Assembly (NCBI GenBank): GCA_015956445.1
Contig: WIUZ02000005.1
Span: 1,116,001-1,180,000 of the forward strand
Direction of reading: 5' to 3'
Length of the DNA stretch: 64,000 nt
DNA from: Thelephora terrestris
Taxonomy: Eukaryota; Basidiomycota; Agaricomycetes; Thelephorales; Thelephoraceae
Part shown: positions 1-9,969 of the stretch, one piece after another
How positions within the stretch are numbered: position 1 is the first letter of the stretch
How the letters are laid out: each line of letters starts with the position of its first letter
Position numbers and translations under genes: made by a program
Notes under the pieces: generated by a model
The model's input: the letters and a program-made list of their open reading frames with translations, nothing else
What the model was told of the DNA's origin: nothing
Databases searched by the model: none

Positions 1-57
1 GGTATATCATCGCTTCCTTTACCCATCTTCGGCTCCTATGATCTGATTTCATCTCAG

Positions 58-706
58 CTTCAACTGCATCGTGGTTCTGACGGCGCTCTTCCTCTCGTCG
101 TGTTACTGGCAACCCGTCACACTCGACACCCCACTGTACAGACCCTGGAACGACAACATCACTACTTTCGGACACGCTTTAAAAGTGATGCTCCCTCAAA
201 ACACCACCCTCGATGTCCCGGTCGTACAGTTTATGGATAGGTGCTGGTGCGATGTAACCAACAAGGTCTTCTTCAAACCCTTCAACGTCACTCAGTGGGA
301 GGTGGACAGTTTGAAGTTTTACGTTGAGGATGCCCTTCGACAGCAAAAGAGGGAAGCTGAGAAGACGATGAACCCGGTTACGGACGCTCCAGAATCCCAA
401 CCAACGAACGGCACACAACAACTCCCCGAGACGACGTTACTGAGGTCGGATGTCGTGAACCTCTATAGGATCGCCTTCAGCAGGTGGAAGTCCATGTTCG
501 CCCCTTCGAACGAATCCCGTCCCTCCGCAACACCGTCAGCAACCCCTTTGCCTTCACAATCCACTCCCTCTGTATCAGAACCCACAATCACATACGCACC
601 ACTGCGCGACCAGACGTCCCTGCCTTGGTGGCAGAGGGAATATAGCCTACACCCGTACGGCTACGACATCGTTTTCGAATTTGGGTGGAACGATGAGCGG
701 TATTAA
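58..706 (+). CDS. Last exon of an unrecognised gene, 5' part outside the window
   Basis: An open frame runs from a plausible splice acceptor (ttcatctcag, ending at 57) to a TAA at 704-706. No ATG opens it; the frame starts after a stop at 44-46, so upstream exons must lie left of the window. It opens with a hydrophobic stretch (FNCIVVLTALFLSSCYW) that could be a membrane anchor. A segment with two NxT glycosylation sites and a CWC motif follows, then a Ser/Thr/Pro-rich spacer around 500-600 and a tail rich in Trp, Tyr and His. That layout suits a type II membrane or secreted protein. I do not recognise the family. Codon use and the absence of frame breaks over 215 codons support a real exon. 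Confidence 0.6.
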
Positions 707-1363
707 CTATGCGGGTTTCTTTTGTGTGGTGTTAGGTGGACCAAATAATATGTACGATAACCATCTTCGACTCCGAGAGGAGGGTTTCTGCGACGAAACG
801 TGCCAATGCCAACCTCCTTGAGTCTGCAAGCGAGACCAAACGGCACCATTCTCATTCACCCTGCAAGTTTTTTTCTCGGTGCCAGTTTATCGCGCGGAGG
901 TAGAAGTACCTATGTTACACATTGCGATCGGCGAGGCGATGGGTGTCGGTGGTGTGAAAGTTGGATCGGTGCCTCGAAGAGAAGGGAAGGGTCATCCCTA
1001 TTTCGTGTGGTTGGTATCTGTGATCCTCTAGCACGTCCCTGGGCAACCATGCGAGTATGATTCTGCCTGTATGACGATTGCACGTGGTTACCGCGCAACT
1101 TGTACCATTTCAGGTGTACGCCTGTGTACGCAATCTGCCGCGCCAAACTGGACCCTCTGATGGGGCGGTTGTCGGTTCATGTAAACTAGCACTGCGGTGC
1201 TGGGTCAAACGTAGCTTGCATGCAAAAAAGGGGGGAAAGGTTTTTATCCCCGGCACGTACATGGAAACGAAAGAGAATATCACAGGAAGGATAAAACTGA
1301 ATAGATGGAAAGAGAAACAGTACACTACCGGGCATTGATGCATATCGTATTGAGTCCCCAGCC
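707..1363. other. Intergenic gap, nothing recognised
   Basis: About 650 bases lie between the first partial gene and the 3' end of the first kinase. Short open frames on both strands (for example 800-1060 plus, 910-1146 minus) show no family resemblance and overlap each other. The last hundred bases presumably hold the 3' end of the kinase transcript. Confidence 0.5.
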
Positions 1364-2947
1364 CTACGTCTCCCGTGCCATGTCCGTTAAGGGCATTCTC
1401 AGCAGGCCAGACGAATCTGTGCTGATTGTTTCGTTGTCTATATCAACATCGGTGGGGTACACCGGAGGAGGAACCCAGGTGCCAGTGGCGGCAGAAAGGT
1501 CGTCGGATAGCTGTTCGGCTGTTGGTCGAGTTGGAACTGAAACGCTCCAACATGACTTTACCAACTCCCAAAGGGTGTTGGAGAAGCCCAGGGACCTGGC
1601 GTTGGGAGGCTTCTCAGGACGCACGCCGTCGATCACTACAGCGGTCACAGGCGAGAAGGCGTGCATATCATAGAACGGCGGGTGGCCGGTCAGGACCTAG
1701 GAAGAGTGAATGGGCGACTATCGTGTTAGGCGCAATATCCACTGTACCTCATATATTACCATTCCGAGGGCATAGCAATCAGACTCACGGGTTTGACGAC
1801 CGTCGGACCGGAAGCGCGAAGGATCCAGTAGCTCCGGACTCATCCAGCGGAACGTTCCGGCAGAGCAGAGGGAACTTTCGGACAACAAGTTGGTACTCGA
1901 ATCAGCCATCGTCATTAGACCGAAATCAGTAACACGAGCGGTTGCTGTGTCACCAACGAAATCAATGAGAATGTTCGCCTGCCCGACTCGTCAGCGAGGA
2001 AATATACGTGTCAAGAGCCTGTGATTACCCCCTTCAGGTCCCCGTGAACGACCCTGAGTCGGTGAAGATAGCATACGCCAGACATGACATCGGAAAGCTG
2101 GAGACTATCGATAAGCAAACGAAAGATCGGGTGAAAGGACCGAGGGTGCCCACCAGTCGCAACCGATTATCCTGTGGATTAGATTTTGCATAATCCATAA
2201 TGCTCCCTTTAGGCATCCACGAGGTGAGAATCTCGAGACGTGTCTTGTCTGCGGCGATGACAACCCCTAACAAAGGCAACATGTTTGGATGGGTCAGCCG
2301 CTTCCATCCGATAACCTCTCGACACAACCGCTGGGTGAAGCTGAGTGATGAGCATACACGGAGTCCGTTGAAAGCACCTTGAAAACTCTGTCGTAATTCC
2401 CCCGGTTCACTCTGAAACTCTTGACGGCTACGGGAGATCCCGAGTATTTTCCCTTGAACACGTCTGCGAGCTTACCGCTGTGGTAAACCCGCTCGATGTG
2501 TATCTCCTCTCGAAGAATATACGAGGCGGGTATTATGGAGCAAGCTTTGCAAATCTTGGAAAGCAGCAACGAACCCCGTTGCCGGAATCTGTCGTCAAGG
2601 GATGTTGATGAGCACGCAAGGGCCTGCGTCCAGTGCGTTGGGTTTTCAGTATGGGTGCGAGACACACGGTCCAGCACTCACGCGATCGAGAAAATCGATA
2701 AAGGCTTGGGCATCGGCTCCCTGAAGATTTCTGACGATGTCGATTTTGGATGGGCAGCTTAAGAGCACTCCTTCGAATTAACTTCCATCGAGTAGATATG
2801 GGTCGAAAATTGGATGTCTGGCGATATTATGAGTAGGTGCGTACCAGCCCGAGCGAGCGAAAAAGAGAAAGCGCACTAGAGTCGCCCACCATGTTGACGG
2901 TACTGGGCTGCCGTTGCCTCGGATGGATTGTAAGCATAGGCTGCCAT
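1364..2947 (-). CDS. TKL-type protein kinase, copy 1
   Basis: A multi-exon Ser/Thr (tyrosine-kinase-like) kinase read right to left, with the ATG at 2947 and stop at 1364. A short N-terminal exon leads into a helical stretch (QAFIDFLDR) and the kinase domain. Visible kinase motifs are VAVKSF with the ATP-binding Lys (about 2410-2430), HGDLKG as catalytic loop (about 2030), the exon starting ANILID, a DFG motif near 1925, and MSPE as the APE equivalent near 1840. The C-lobe ends with RPTAEQL and an acidic tail. The Gly-rich loop is degenerate (HSGKLADVFKG). Introns such as those starting after HGDLKG and after VIYE have clean gt..ag ends and join in frame, so the gene looks intact. It is a tandem paralogue of the kinase at 6590-8226 and belongs to a family widely expanded in mushrooms; its substrate is unknown. 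Confidence 0.8.
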
Positions 2948-3889
2948 AGCCCCCGTTTAAATATCTGCGGGCCTCGGAGACACGGTAGCTCAAGCGCTCA
3001 TCGACATCGAGCTAACCGAGTCGTCTGAACCCACCCAGCGTCACGGTTTATCATGATATTGAAGCCGTTCGTTCTTGATGGACGACAACTTGAAAACACT
3101 CGTGTAAGGTTCGTGTATTGATCCGAACGCCATTCACAATCGCCTTTACAGATCTTACATAAACCTTGTTCTATGCGCAGGACCTTCATCAACACCAATC
3201 ACAGTAATCCCCCGGTCATTAATCATTCCTCGGCAAAGCAGGCGGTGTCCAAATCTTTTTCGTCTCGAGCCCTTGTATTTTCATACGAGCGTCCGCTGAG
3301 ATTAGTACTCGGACGGTCGGATGTACTAGCCCCGACCCTCCCCAACCTCCCACTTTTTCGATTCCTCGACCCCGCACTTTTTCGATCATTATTTTTGTTA
3401 TTATTATTTTGAGCTCGGCCTCGCCGGCTATAGTTGTACGACACAAAGCGCCCCAAGAACCCGACGGATCCGTCCAAAAGATATAGCCTCGCGATCGCTG
3501 GGGGGGGGGTCTACTGGGAAATGTTCCAAACCATTCGGATTTTTTTTTTGGCAACGGTGTTCAGTGAGTTGCTAAGATGGATTAACAACGAACTCTTGCT
3601 TATTTAACAGATGTGTTTACAAGTTGCCCGTTCAAATGCGAGGGGTTTATGCGACATCACTCCTCAGATGACACCCAGGAGCAGGTCTACTGTGCTCGCA
3701 GACCACACGCCACACACAGGGTTAGGGGACGAAATTTTGCGATGGGGAATGTCGAGGCGATGAGCGATTGAGCCTCGCCCTTCAGAGTGAACCTTGAGAT
3801 GACTACAAGGATTTCACAACTACTTAAAAGTAGACGCTACCCTGTCTCTGATAGGAAATAAGATGCATTGGTGCCGTACTGTCCTTGAT
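2948..3889. other. Intergenic region upstream of kinase copy 1
   Basis: No gene is supported here. The stretch contains homopolymer and low-complexity DNA: a T/A-rich run near 3385-3410, nine G near 3500 and nine T near 3541. The sequence at 3181-3212 (cttcatcaacaccaatcaca) recurs at 5811-5830, where it adjoins the duplication joint described below. Confidence 0.5.
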
Positions 3890-3981
3890 TTTGAAATAAG
3901 GCGAATGGGCCGCCGAGATTTTGATTTGGAATTTGAAACAAGGTGAATATGCCGCCGAGTCCCCACAGCCGAGTCCCCATA
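3890..3981. repeat. Short imperfect direct repeats
   Basis: A 28-nt unit at 3890-3917 recurs with four mismatches at 3932-3959; both end in gccgccgag. Immediately after, the 14-mers gccgagtccccaca (3954-3967) and gccgagtccccata (3968-3981) lie head to tail. They sit downstream of the first GT8 copy and have no counterpart that I can see in the second block. Confidence 0.7.
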
Positions 3982-4010
3982 TATTGACCACGGTTATGAT
4001 CATGATGGGA

Positions 4011-4109
4011 ACCGGGTCGGTCTTTAGGCGTACTGTCTACGCACAATAAACTAGCACCCAAAAAAAAAAAGACCGGGTCGGTCTTGCGCGACTCGTAACG
4101 GAGTCGCGC
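4011..4109. repeat. Hairpin-forming repeats at the 3' flank of GT8 copy 1
   Basis: The 14-mer accgggtcggtctt occurs at 4011-4024 and 4072-4085. The second copy extends into an inverted repeat, aagacc-gggtc-ggtctt (4069-4085). It is followed at once by a 9-bp perfect stem gcgcgactc/gagtcgcgc with a 6-nt loop (4086-4109). A ten-A tract precedes them. The hairpins lie 20-60 nt beyond the stop of the minus-strand GT8 gene, so they could fold in its 3' UTR. A diverged form of the second hairpin region is seen at 10920-10985. Confidence 0.65.
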
Positions 4110-4129
4110 GTTCCTACGATCCTGTTATT

Positions 4130-5193
4130 TTACTGTGCGGCATTCTCTCTTGCAAGCCTCAAAGTTTCTTCGTCACCTTCTTGACTCAACCTATCCTCCA
4201 GAATACGATACCTATCCCACCACCACTGGTGCATCTCTTTCTCCCATTCGTCCACCACCTTTGTCTGCCATGGCTTTACAGCAAGGATGTAGTGAAGGCA
4301 GCGGATCTCCCCATCCCTCCAGAGTGGCTGATGGAGCTTCCTGAGAGTTTTAAGAGCATTAAAACACCAAGGCAACGGTTTCCACCGCCCCTCATAGAAC
4401 GTAGCCAGGAGGTCTTGATCGGGGAAGCGGAATGTCGAGACAAGGGGCGAAGTGGATAGAAACTCCGTCAGGCCTGCCATGACTTCCGCCGATGGTTGTA
4501 GGACAACCATCCCGCTGTTTAATAGCCCGTACGCACGTGGACTATCCGGCTGTATCTGTGTTGGCTGGGTGAGGGCGGTGGGATGCTCCAGGGGTGTGTA
4601 CGCGCAGTTCTCTGGTATCCTGATGCAAAGTGAGCTACGACACCGATCGCTTTCAAAATGATACCCACCAATCAGCCGGATAGTGGGCGAACTTCATCGG
4701 GTTGCATGCGCAGACATGAGCAGCCGCGATCCAACCATCGGGGAGATCGATATCGAACAGTTCGTCCATGTTTCTCATGACGATCATATCGCAATCAAGG
4801 AGAACGATCCGCTGCGAGGATATCAGTCGGCGATCCCAAAAGGTAAGAAGAGGTTCTACCTCAAACTGTACCAGGCCGAACCCCCTATCGAACGTAAGCT
4901 TTGTTGCCCAGCGAAGCGGAAACAGACGTCGACGCACCTGAGTTTAGTCCAAGTGTCCGCGAACCGTGCATCGAGATCAGAGAGAGCGTGGGTGTTTGGA
5001 GTGGGTTGACTGTGGTGGTTTCCATTCTTTGCCTGGTCAGGGCTTCTTTCGCCTCCGTGGGTAAGCTCGGGGTTGACATGATGACGAGCGGGTACTTGGA
5101 CCCAACACGTTTCAAACTCTCGTTCAGCACGAGAGCAGCTGGCAAATACGAGTTCTTCGTAAGCAGTGTAACATACACTTTCCTCGGTCCCAT
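4130..5193 (-). pseudogene. Glycosyltransferase family 8, copy 1, disabled
   Basis: This is a near-identical paralogue of the intact GT8 gene at 11000-12073, at a constant offset of 6870 bp up to position 5008. It keeps the ATG (5193), the DxD metal/sugar-nucleotide motif (LLDCDMIVMRN), the HYILAVKPW motif and all four splice-site pairs, including the 25-nt exon. Relative to copy 2 it lacks 10 bp just after 5008 (copy 2 has tagtggattg at 11879-11888). The loss falls in exon 1 before the DARFADTWTKLR segment and shifts the frame, so that segment and the DxD exon no longer follow in frame. The upstream region also differs: only about 110 bp separate the ATG from the eS28 fragment, against about 520 bp in copy 2. 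I infer a recent pseudogene; a compensating splice is possible but I see no suitable sites. Confidence 0.75.
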
Positions 5194-5305
5194 TTTCTTG
5201 GACGATAAAGTCTTGATCTCAAGATCTCAAGCCCAAGCCCAAGAGTGATGAAGGAAGCCTCCCAGCCGCATCAGAGTCCGAACATGGCAGCGCCGCGGCT
5301 TACTA

Positions 5306-5804
5306 GCGCTTAGCGCTGAACGTGAAGGTTAAAATTAAAATGCTGGACTCGCGGCCATACGTTCTCGGACCTTCATCTCCACTGTGGCATAGGCTGGGCC
5401 AGGAGTATAGCTGTCTCTTTTTATTTAAGGCCGTTGTGCACTAGGAGTGATTTTATAGATTTTGCGGGTGAGCACAACCGTGGAAATTGGTTCTGTAAAC
5501 TGATCATCAAGCCTTATAAGCTACACGTCCTATGGTAGTCACCAAGCATCGTACTGTACACCTCCATCTCTCCACTCGATAAGAGTACTCGGCCGCGATA
5601 AACGACGGTTCAGTGTACTTCTCGGGGAATGGACGTGCAGTGGCTCGGGTCGGTTATGTCCGTGTACGTTAAAACTCCGACCTGAACCGCGGTAAACCCG
5701 AAATCTCCATCACCCACGCCAGACATCTAGTCACCATCCTCCCTTTTTCAACAAGAAATGGTGCGTAACCGCAATTCCCCTGAAGCGGGCCCAGCGTATT
5801 GAAG
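5306..5804 (+). pseudogene. Orphan 5' fragment of the eS28 gene (promoter, ATG, part of intron 1)
   Basis: This stretch matches the DNA upstream of the real eS28 gene (12598-13127). Shared blocks include gctggactcgcggccata, the stretch around ccactcgataagagtactcgg, and the run up to the start codon. The ATG is at 5758-5760, followed directly by the intron donor gtgcgtaaccgc as in the true gene. The match stops at about 5804, inside intron 1, before the first coding exon body. So the fragment carries a promoter, 5' UTR and start codon but no ribosomal protein. It may still start transcription rightward into the minisatellite. Confidence 0.8.
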
Positions 5805-5822
5805 AGGGACCTTCATCAACAC

Positions 5823-6045
5823 CATTCACAATAATCCCCAAAACCTTATTCTCCCGTGTGTCCAATGGTGGGACTTTTCCTGAACGTCAATCACCACGAT
5901 CCTCAAAACGTTCTTCCACCGTGTGTGTCCAATTGTGGGATTCTTCTGAACGTTATTCGCAATGATCCCAAAAACATTCTTCCTTACAGTGTGTCCAATT
6001 ATTCCCGGAACGTCATTCGCAATCAATTCGTAATGATTCGAGAAC
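5823..6045. repeat. Minisatellite, about 60-66-nt unit, 3-4 copies
   Basis: Units begin at about 5823, 5888, 5954 and 6014, each starting cattcac/caatcac/tattcgc/cattcgc. They share the order of a-rich atcccaaaac, ttcttcc, gtgtgtccaatt, gggattcttc and tgaacgt. The last unit is degenerate. The array lies directly after the end of the duplicated eS28 fragment. I see no coding potential in it. Confidence 0.7.
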
Positions 6046-6589
6046 TTTATCCCACCTTGGCCCACGCTCGCGCCAGTATTTAGTGTTGCCATGGGCCAGT
6101 GCACTGAGTCGACGTGAACCGCGAAGTCCGAGCCCCGGGTCACTTAGACTCAACTCGTGTCTCAATGTCGTCTCAGACAATCGTCATGCGAACATTTCCG
6201 ACGCGATACCTTTACCGCACAGAAAATGGCGGCGCGTGGTCGTCACAGCTCGTTTGAGTTTGAGACTTTTGTCCCCGGGAACTCACCACCGCCTCGGAAA
6301 GCGGAGAGCTGCGTGCACATATCTCACAGTGATCTCCGACTTTTCTAAAATTCTCCGAAAGACATCGGCCAGTAGATGAGGTTGACGAGACCAGCGACTC
6401 AGTCGCAAAAAAGAAGGTTTATTACCTACGTCGCTTACACCCTTGGCATCCTCCCGCCATCGTCTTGTCAATCTAAAAGGCTAGGTAGGAGCCTGTGTAA
6501 TCCTGCGATGGACCCTGATGACTGGCCGCAGTGGAGAGAGAATAATACAGGAGGCATACAACTGGACACATGGTAAGAGAAATAGTACA
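6046..6589. other. Intergenic region downstream of kinase copy 2
   Basis: No gene recognised. Several short open frames overlap on both strands without family resemblance. The stretch presumably contains the 3' UTR of the kinase read from the right. Confidence 0.5.
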
Positions 6590-8226
6590 CTACCAGGCAT
6601 GAATCCATATCATATCGAATCCCCAACCCTGCATCTCCCGTGTAATGTCCGTTGGGTGCATTCTCAGCAGGCCAGACGAATCTGTGCTGATTGTGTCGTT
6701 GTCTATGTCTATATCAACCTCGGTGGGGTACACCGGAGGAGGAACCCAGGTGCTAACGGCGGCAGAAAGTTCGTTGGATAGCTGTTCGGCTGTTGGTCGA
6801 GTTGGAACCGACACGCTCCAACACGACTGTACCAGCTCCCAAAGGGCATCGGAGAAGCCCAGGGACTTGGCGTTGGGAGGCTTCTCAGGACGCACGCCGT
6901 CGATCAATACAGCGGTCACAGGCGAGAAGGCGCGCATATGATAGAACGGCGGGTGGCCGGTCAGGACCTAGGAAGAGTGAATGGGCGACTATCGTGTTAG
7001 GTGCAATCACCATACCTCATATATTACCATTCCGAGGGCATAGCAATCAGACTCACGGGTTTGACGACCGTTGGAACTAAAGCGCGAAGGATCCAGTAGC
7101 TCCGGACTCATCCAACGATGCGTTCCGGCAAAGGGAAGGAAAGTTGCGGACAACAGGTTGGTGCTCGAATCAGCCATAGCTATTAGACCAAAATCGGTAA
7201 CACGAGCGGTTGCTGTGTCACCAACGAGATCGATAAGAATGTTCGCCTGCCCGACCCGTCAGCGAAGGAATATACATGTCAAGAGCCTGTGATTACCCCC
7301 TTCAGATCCCCGTGAACGACCCTGAGCCGGTGAAGATAGCATACGCCAGACATGACATCGGAAAGCTGGAGACTATCGATTAGCAAACGAAAGATCGGGT
7401 GAAAGAACCGAGGGTGCCCACCATTCGCAACCGATTATCCTCTGGATTAGATTTTGCATAATCCATGATGCTCCCATTCGGCATCCACTTGGTGAGAATC
7501 TCGAGACGATTCTTGTCCGCGTCGATGACAACCCCTAACAAAGGGAATATGTTTGGATGGGTTAGCCGCTTCCATCCAATAACCTCTCGACAAAACCGCT
7601 GAGTGAAGCTGAGCGACGAGCATACACGAGGTTTGTCAAAAGCACCTTGAAATCCCTGGCGTAACCCCCCCGGTTCACTTGTAGCCTCTTGACAGCTACG
7701 GAAGATCCCAAGTATATTCCCTCGAATACGTCTGCGTGCCCACTGCTGTAGTGATGCCGCCCGATGTGTACCTCCTCTCGAAGAATATACGAGGCGGGTA
7801 ATATAGAGCGGGCTTTACAGATCTTTGAAAGCAGCAACGAACCCCGCTGCAGGTATTTGTCGTCGAGGGGCGAGCACGCAGCAAGCCCCTAGGTTCAATG
7901 CATTAGGCTTTCCAGTAGGGTCGCGAGACACCTAATCCGCCACTCACTTGATCGAGAAAATCTATGAAGGTTCGGGCTTCGTCTCCCTGAAGATTTCTGG
8001 AGGTATTGATTCTGGACGGGGAGCTTAGGAAAGAGCGAACCCCGGAGAGACATCCGTTCGATGTAACTTCCATCGAGTAGATATTGGCAGAAGAATGGAT
8101 GTCCGATGGTTTGATGAGTAGGTATGTACAAGCTGAAGCGAGCGAAAGGAAGAAAACGCACTGGGATGATCACCCGCGCTGGCAATACTTGGCTGCCCTG
8201 GACCGGTTGTAGGCAGAGGCTGCCAT
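6590..8226 (-). CDS. TKL-type protein kinase, copy 2
   Basis: Paralogue of the kinase at 1364-2947 with the same exon plan. The ATG is at 8226 and the stop at 6590. The N-terminal exon continues through a stretch containing ARTFIDFLDQ into the kinase domain. VAVKRL has the ATP-site Lys, the catalytic loop is HGDLKG, the next exon begins ANILIDLVGD, followed by VTDFGL, then HRWMSPELLDP and a C-lobe with RPTAEQL. The Gly-rich loop is again weak (YSSGHADVFEG). It differs from copy 1 by many substitutions, a rearranged first-exon end and a C-terminal tail about ten residues longer. All examined introns join in frame. Both copies thus appear functional, and the duplication is older than the near-identical GT8 part suggests, or the parts have been homogenised unequally. 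Substrate unknown. Confidence 0.8.
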
Positions 8227-9969
8227 GGCCCCCCGCGTGCGCCTCTTTTCGCTGCGCGCAACTTGGTCAAGACGAATCCGATTATGCGCCACCAGTACTT
8301 GGACAATAGACGTCCGATTACCCGCCAGTTCCACTTCGGCATCGGGATTAATGGTGTAAGCAAGGTGGGAAAACGTAAAGCACAAGCGGAGGAGAGGAGA
8401 GAGAGGAGAAACCAGGGAACGACTGAGGGAGGACAAACTGAGGGAGTGTTTTATACCGTTTTGAATCAGTGCGAACACATCAAATAAAGCTCGAGATGAG
8501 CGCGTTTTAGACGAGGTATCGGAGGATGGCACATTGAGGGTAACTCTAGATAGTTTCATCTCCTGGCAGCGAGAAAGGAAGCTGAAGTCCTGATAGTGAA
8601 TGGACAGCGGCTGCCGAGTATCAAATTGGTTATTAAACCGAGGCCCAAGGGGGACAACCGGTTAATATAAGGGTGGGGCCGACCTAGCGGCGGCAAACCC
8701 CGGGACGGTGAACCAGGCATACATCTAGGCCAATATAAACTTGGAAGTTCTGCGATGTGTTTACGGGGTGAATGGATAGGAGAATTATGAAAGCCCTGTT
8801 AAGAAACCAAGGTTTACCTAGGATTAAGAGAGTGCAGCATCCCGCACTTCGACAATAATTTTACTTACACCGTCAAGTCCCCACAAAGCGTGACCAAATA
8901 CCAAAAAACTGCAGTGTGTAGAGTACATACATATAATAGCCAAATAGTAAGCCGTCCTCTCCTTATATTCCCGTTGCCAAAAGATTCTTTACAATCGATA
9001 TCTATCCTCTCGGGCTAAGTATACTGCCCCGGTTCTCCTCGCGGCCTCCTAACGTTCCGACGGATGATCGAACCTGAGTCCTCTGACTTGAGGTGGATCA
9101 TTTCCTTGATCATTTCGGGATCCAATCTTGTGCCGAGACTATGTAGGGTTTCCGGCCAATTTTTGATCGAACTGCGAAGAATCTAGACCCCCTCCGCGGA
9201 TCCCTAGAGCTCCATACTTCACCCCTAACCGGTCCACAGCCCCTTCTCAACGTGCGCGCGGGTGGGATCCAAGAAACAAGCAGATGACTACGAAAGAATC
9301 GATTTAACCTTCATTGGATCACCGCCCTCCTACCGTTACGGCTAACTCCTCCTTATTCCGACGCTTTGACCTTTGTAAGGTTCCCACCAAGTCATCCCAA
9401 ACGTTCGCGTCGGGCCCTCCACCGCTCGACCTCTGCAGCTATCATCATCCTGTCTTCGGGTTCAGTTCACCTCTTGGGCATCTTGCCACGCACGCGGCAG
9501 ACTCAAGCAACATGCGTAACGCGATCAATCCATACTCTGAGAAATTAGATCGTAAGCCAAGTTCACAACGGGACATGATTGGCACAGCAGGTCGGGCAGA
9601 TGCTGGATCCTGGGTATTTCCGCACCCACGCCTTGCAGTCCGACGGGCCAGGGTTTTTACGAGGATAGAACTCCTTGGATGATGAGGTACACGCCTTGTT
9701 AATCTCGTTATCAATGGTTTTGTGGGTTGTGGGTTCCCTCGCCGCGTGGTGGTGGCGTAGTCGAGGGTCATCACTCGTTTTCTCTGTAACACTGCGGGAG
9801 CAGTTATGCTCTAGCAAAGTCTACTTCTATTATTGCGGTCGGTGCTGGAATGCAACGGTTTGAGTAGGGAGACAAGGGAAAGATGACTATCGAGAAAGAT
9901 GGCTACCATTTTACGTGATCATCTGCAGGACAAATGGCACAAGATCATCGCGTTGTATGCAACACTCAT
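8227..9969. other. Gap of 1.7 kb with no firm gene
   Basis: The first 350 bases are probably promoter and 5' UTR of kinase copy 2. Beyond them several open frames of 60-120 codons overlap on both strands (9314-9682 plus, 9445-9817 minus) and none resembles a known family. One minus-strand segment at about 9015-9170 has coding character and is listed separately. This DNA has no counterpart in the first duplicated block. Confidence 0.5.
9015..9170 (-). CDS. Possible terminal exon of an unknown minus-strand gene
   Basis: Reading leftward from a candidate acceptor (ttcttcgcag) near 9170, an open frame of about 50 codons ends with TAG at 9015-9017. It includes the segments IKNWPETLHSLGTRLDPEMI and KEMIHLKSEDSGSIIRRN and is amphipathic and charged, unlike the surrounding noise. 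I cannot find the preceding exons or name the family. It may be a relic. Confidence 0.2.
   Translation of the reverse strand, partial: SIKNWPETLHSLGTRLDPEMIKEMIHLKSEDSGSIIRRNVRRPRGEPGQYT

Noticed and set aside
1305-1932. Plus-strand open frames opposite kinase copy 1
   Set aside because: They are antisense shadows of the kinase exons; the equivalent frames recur opposite copy 2.
9055-9100. tRNA-like B-box (GGTTCGATC on the minus strand)
   Set aside because: No T-stem pairing, no A box at the right distance and no acceptor stem; it lies inside the coding-like segment.
9314-9817. Overlapping 60-120-codon frames on both strands
   Set aside because: No family resemblance, no start or splice support, and the frames contradict each other.
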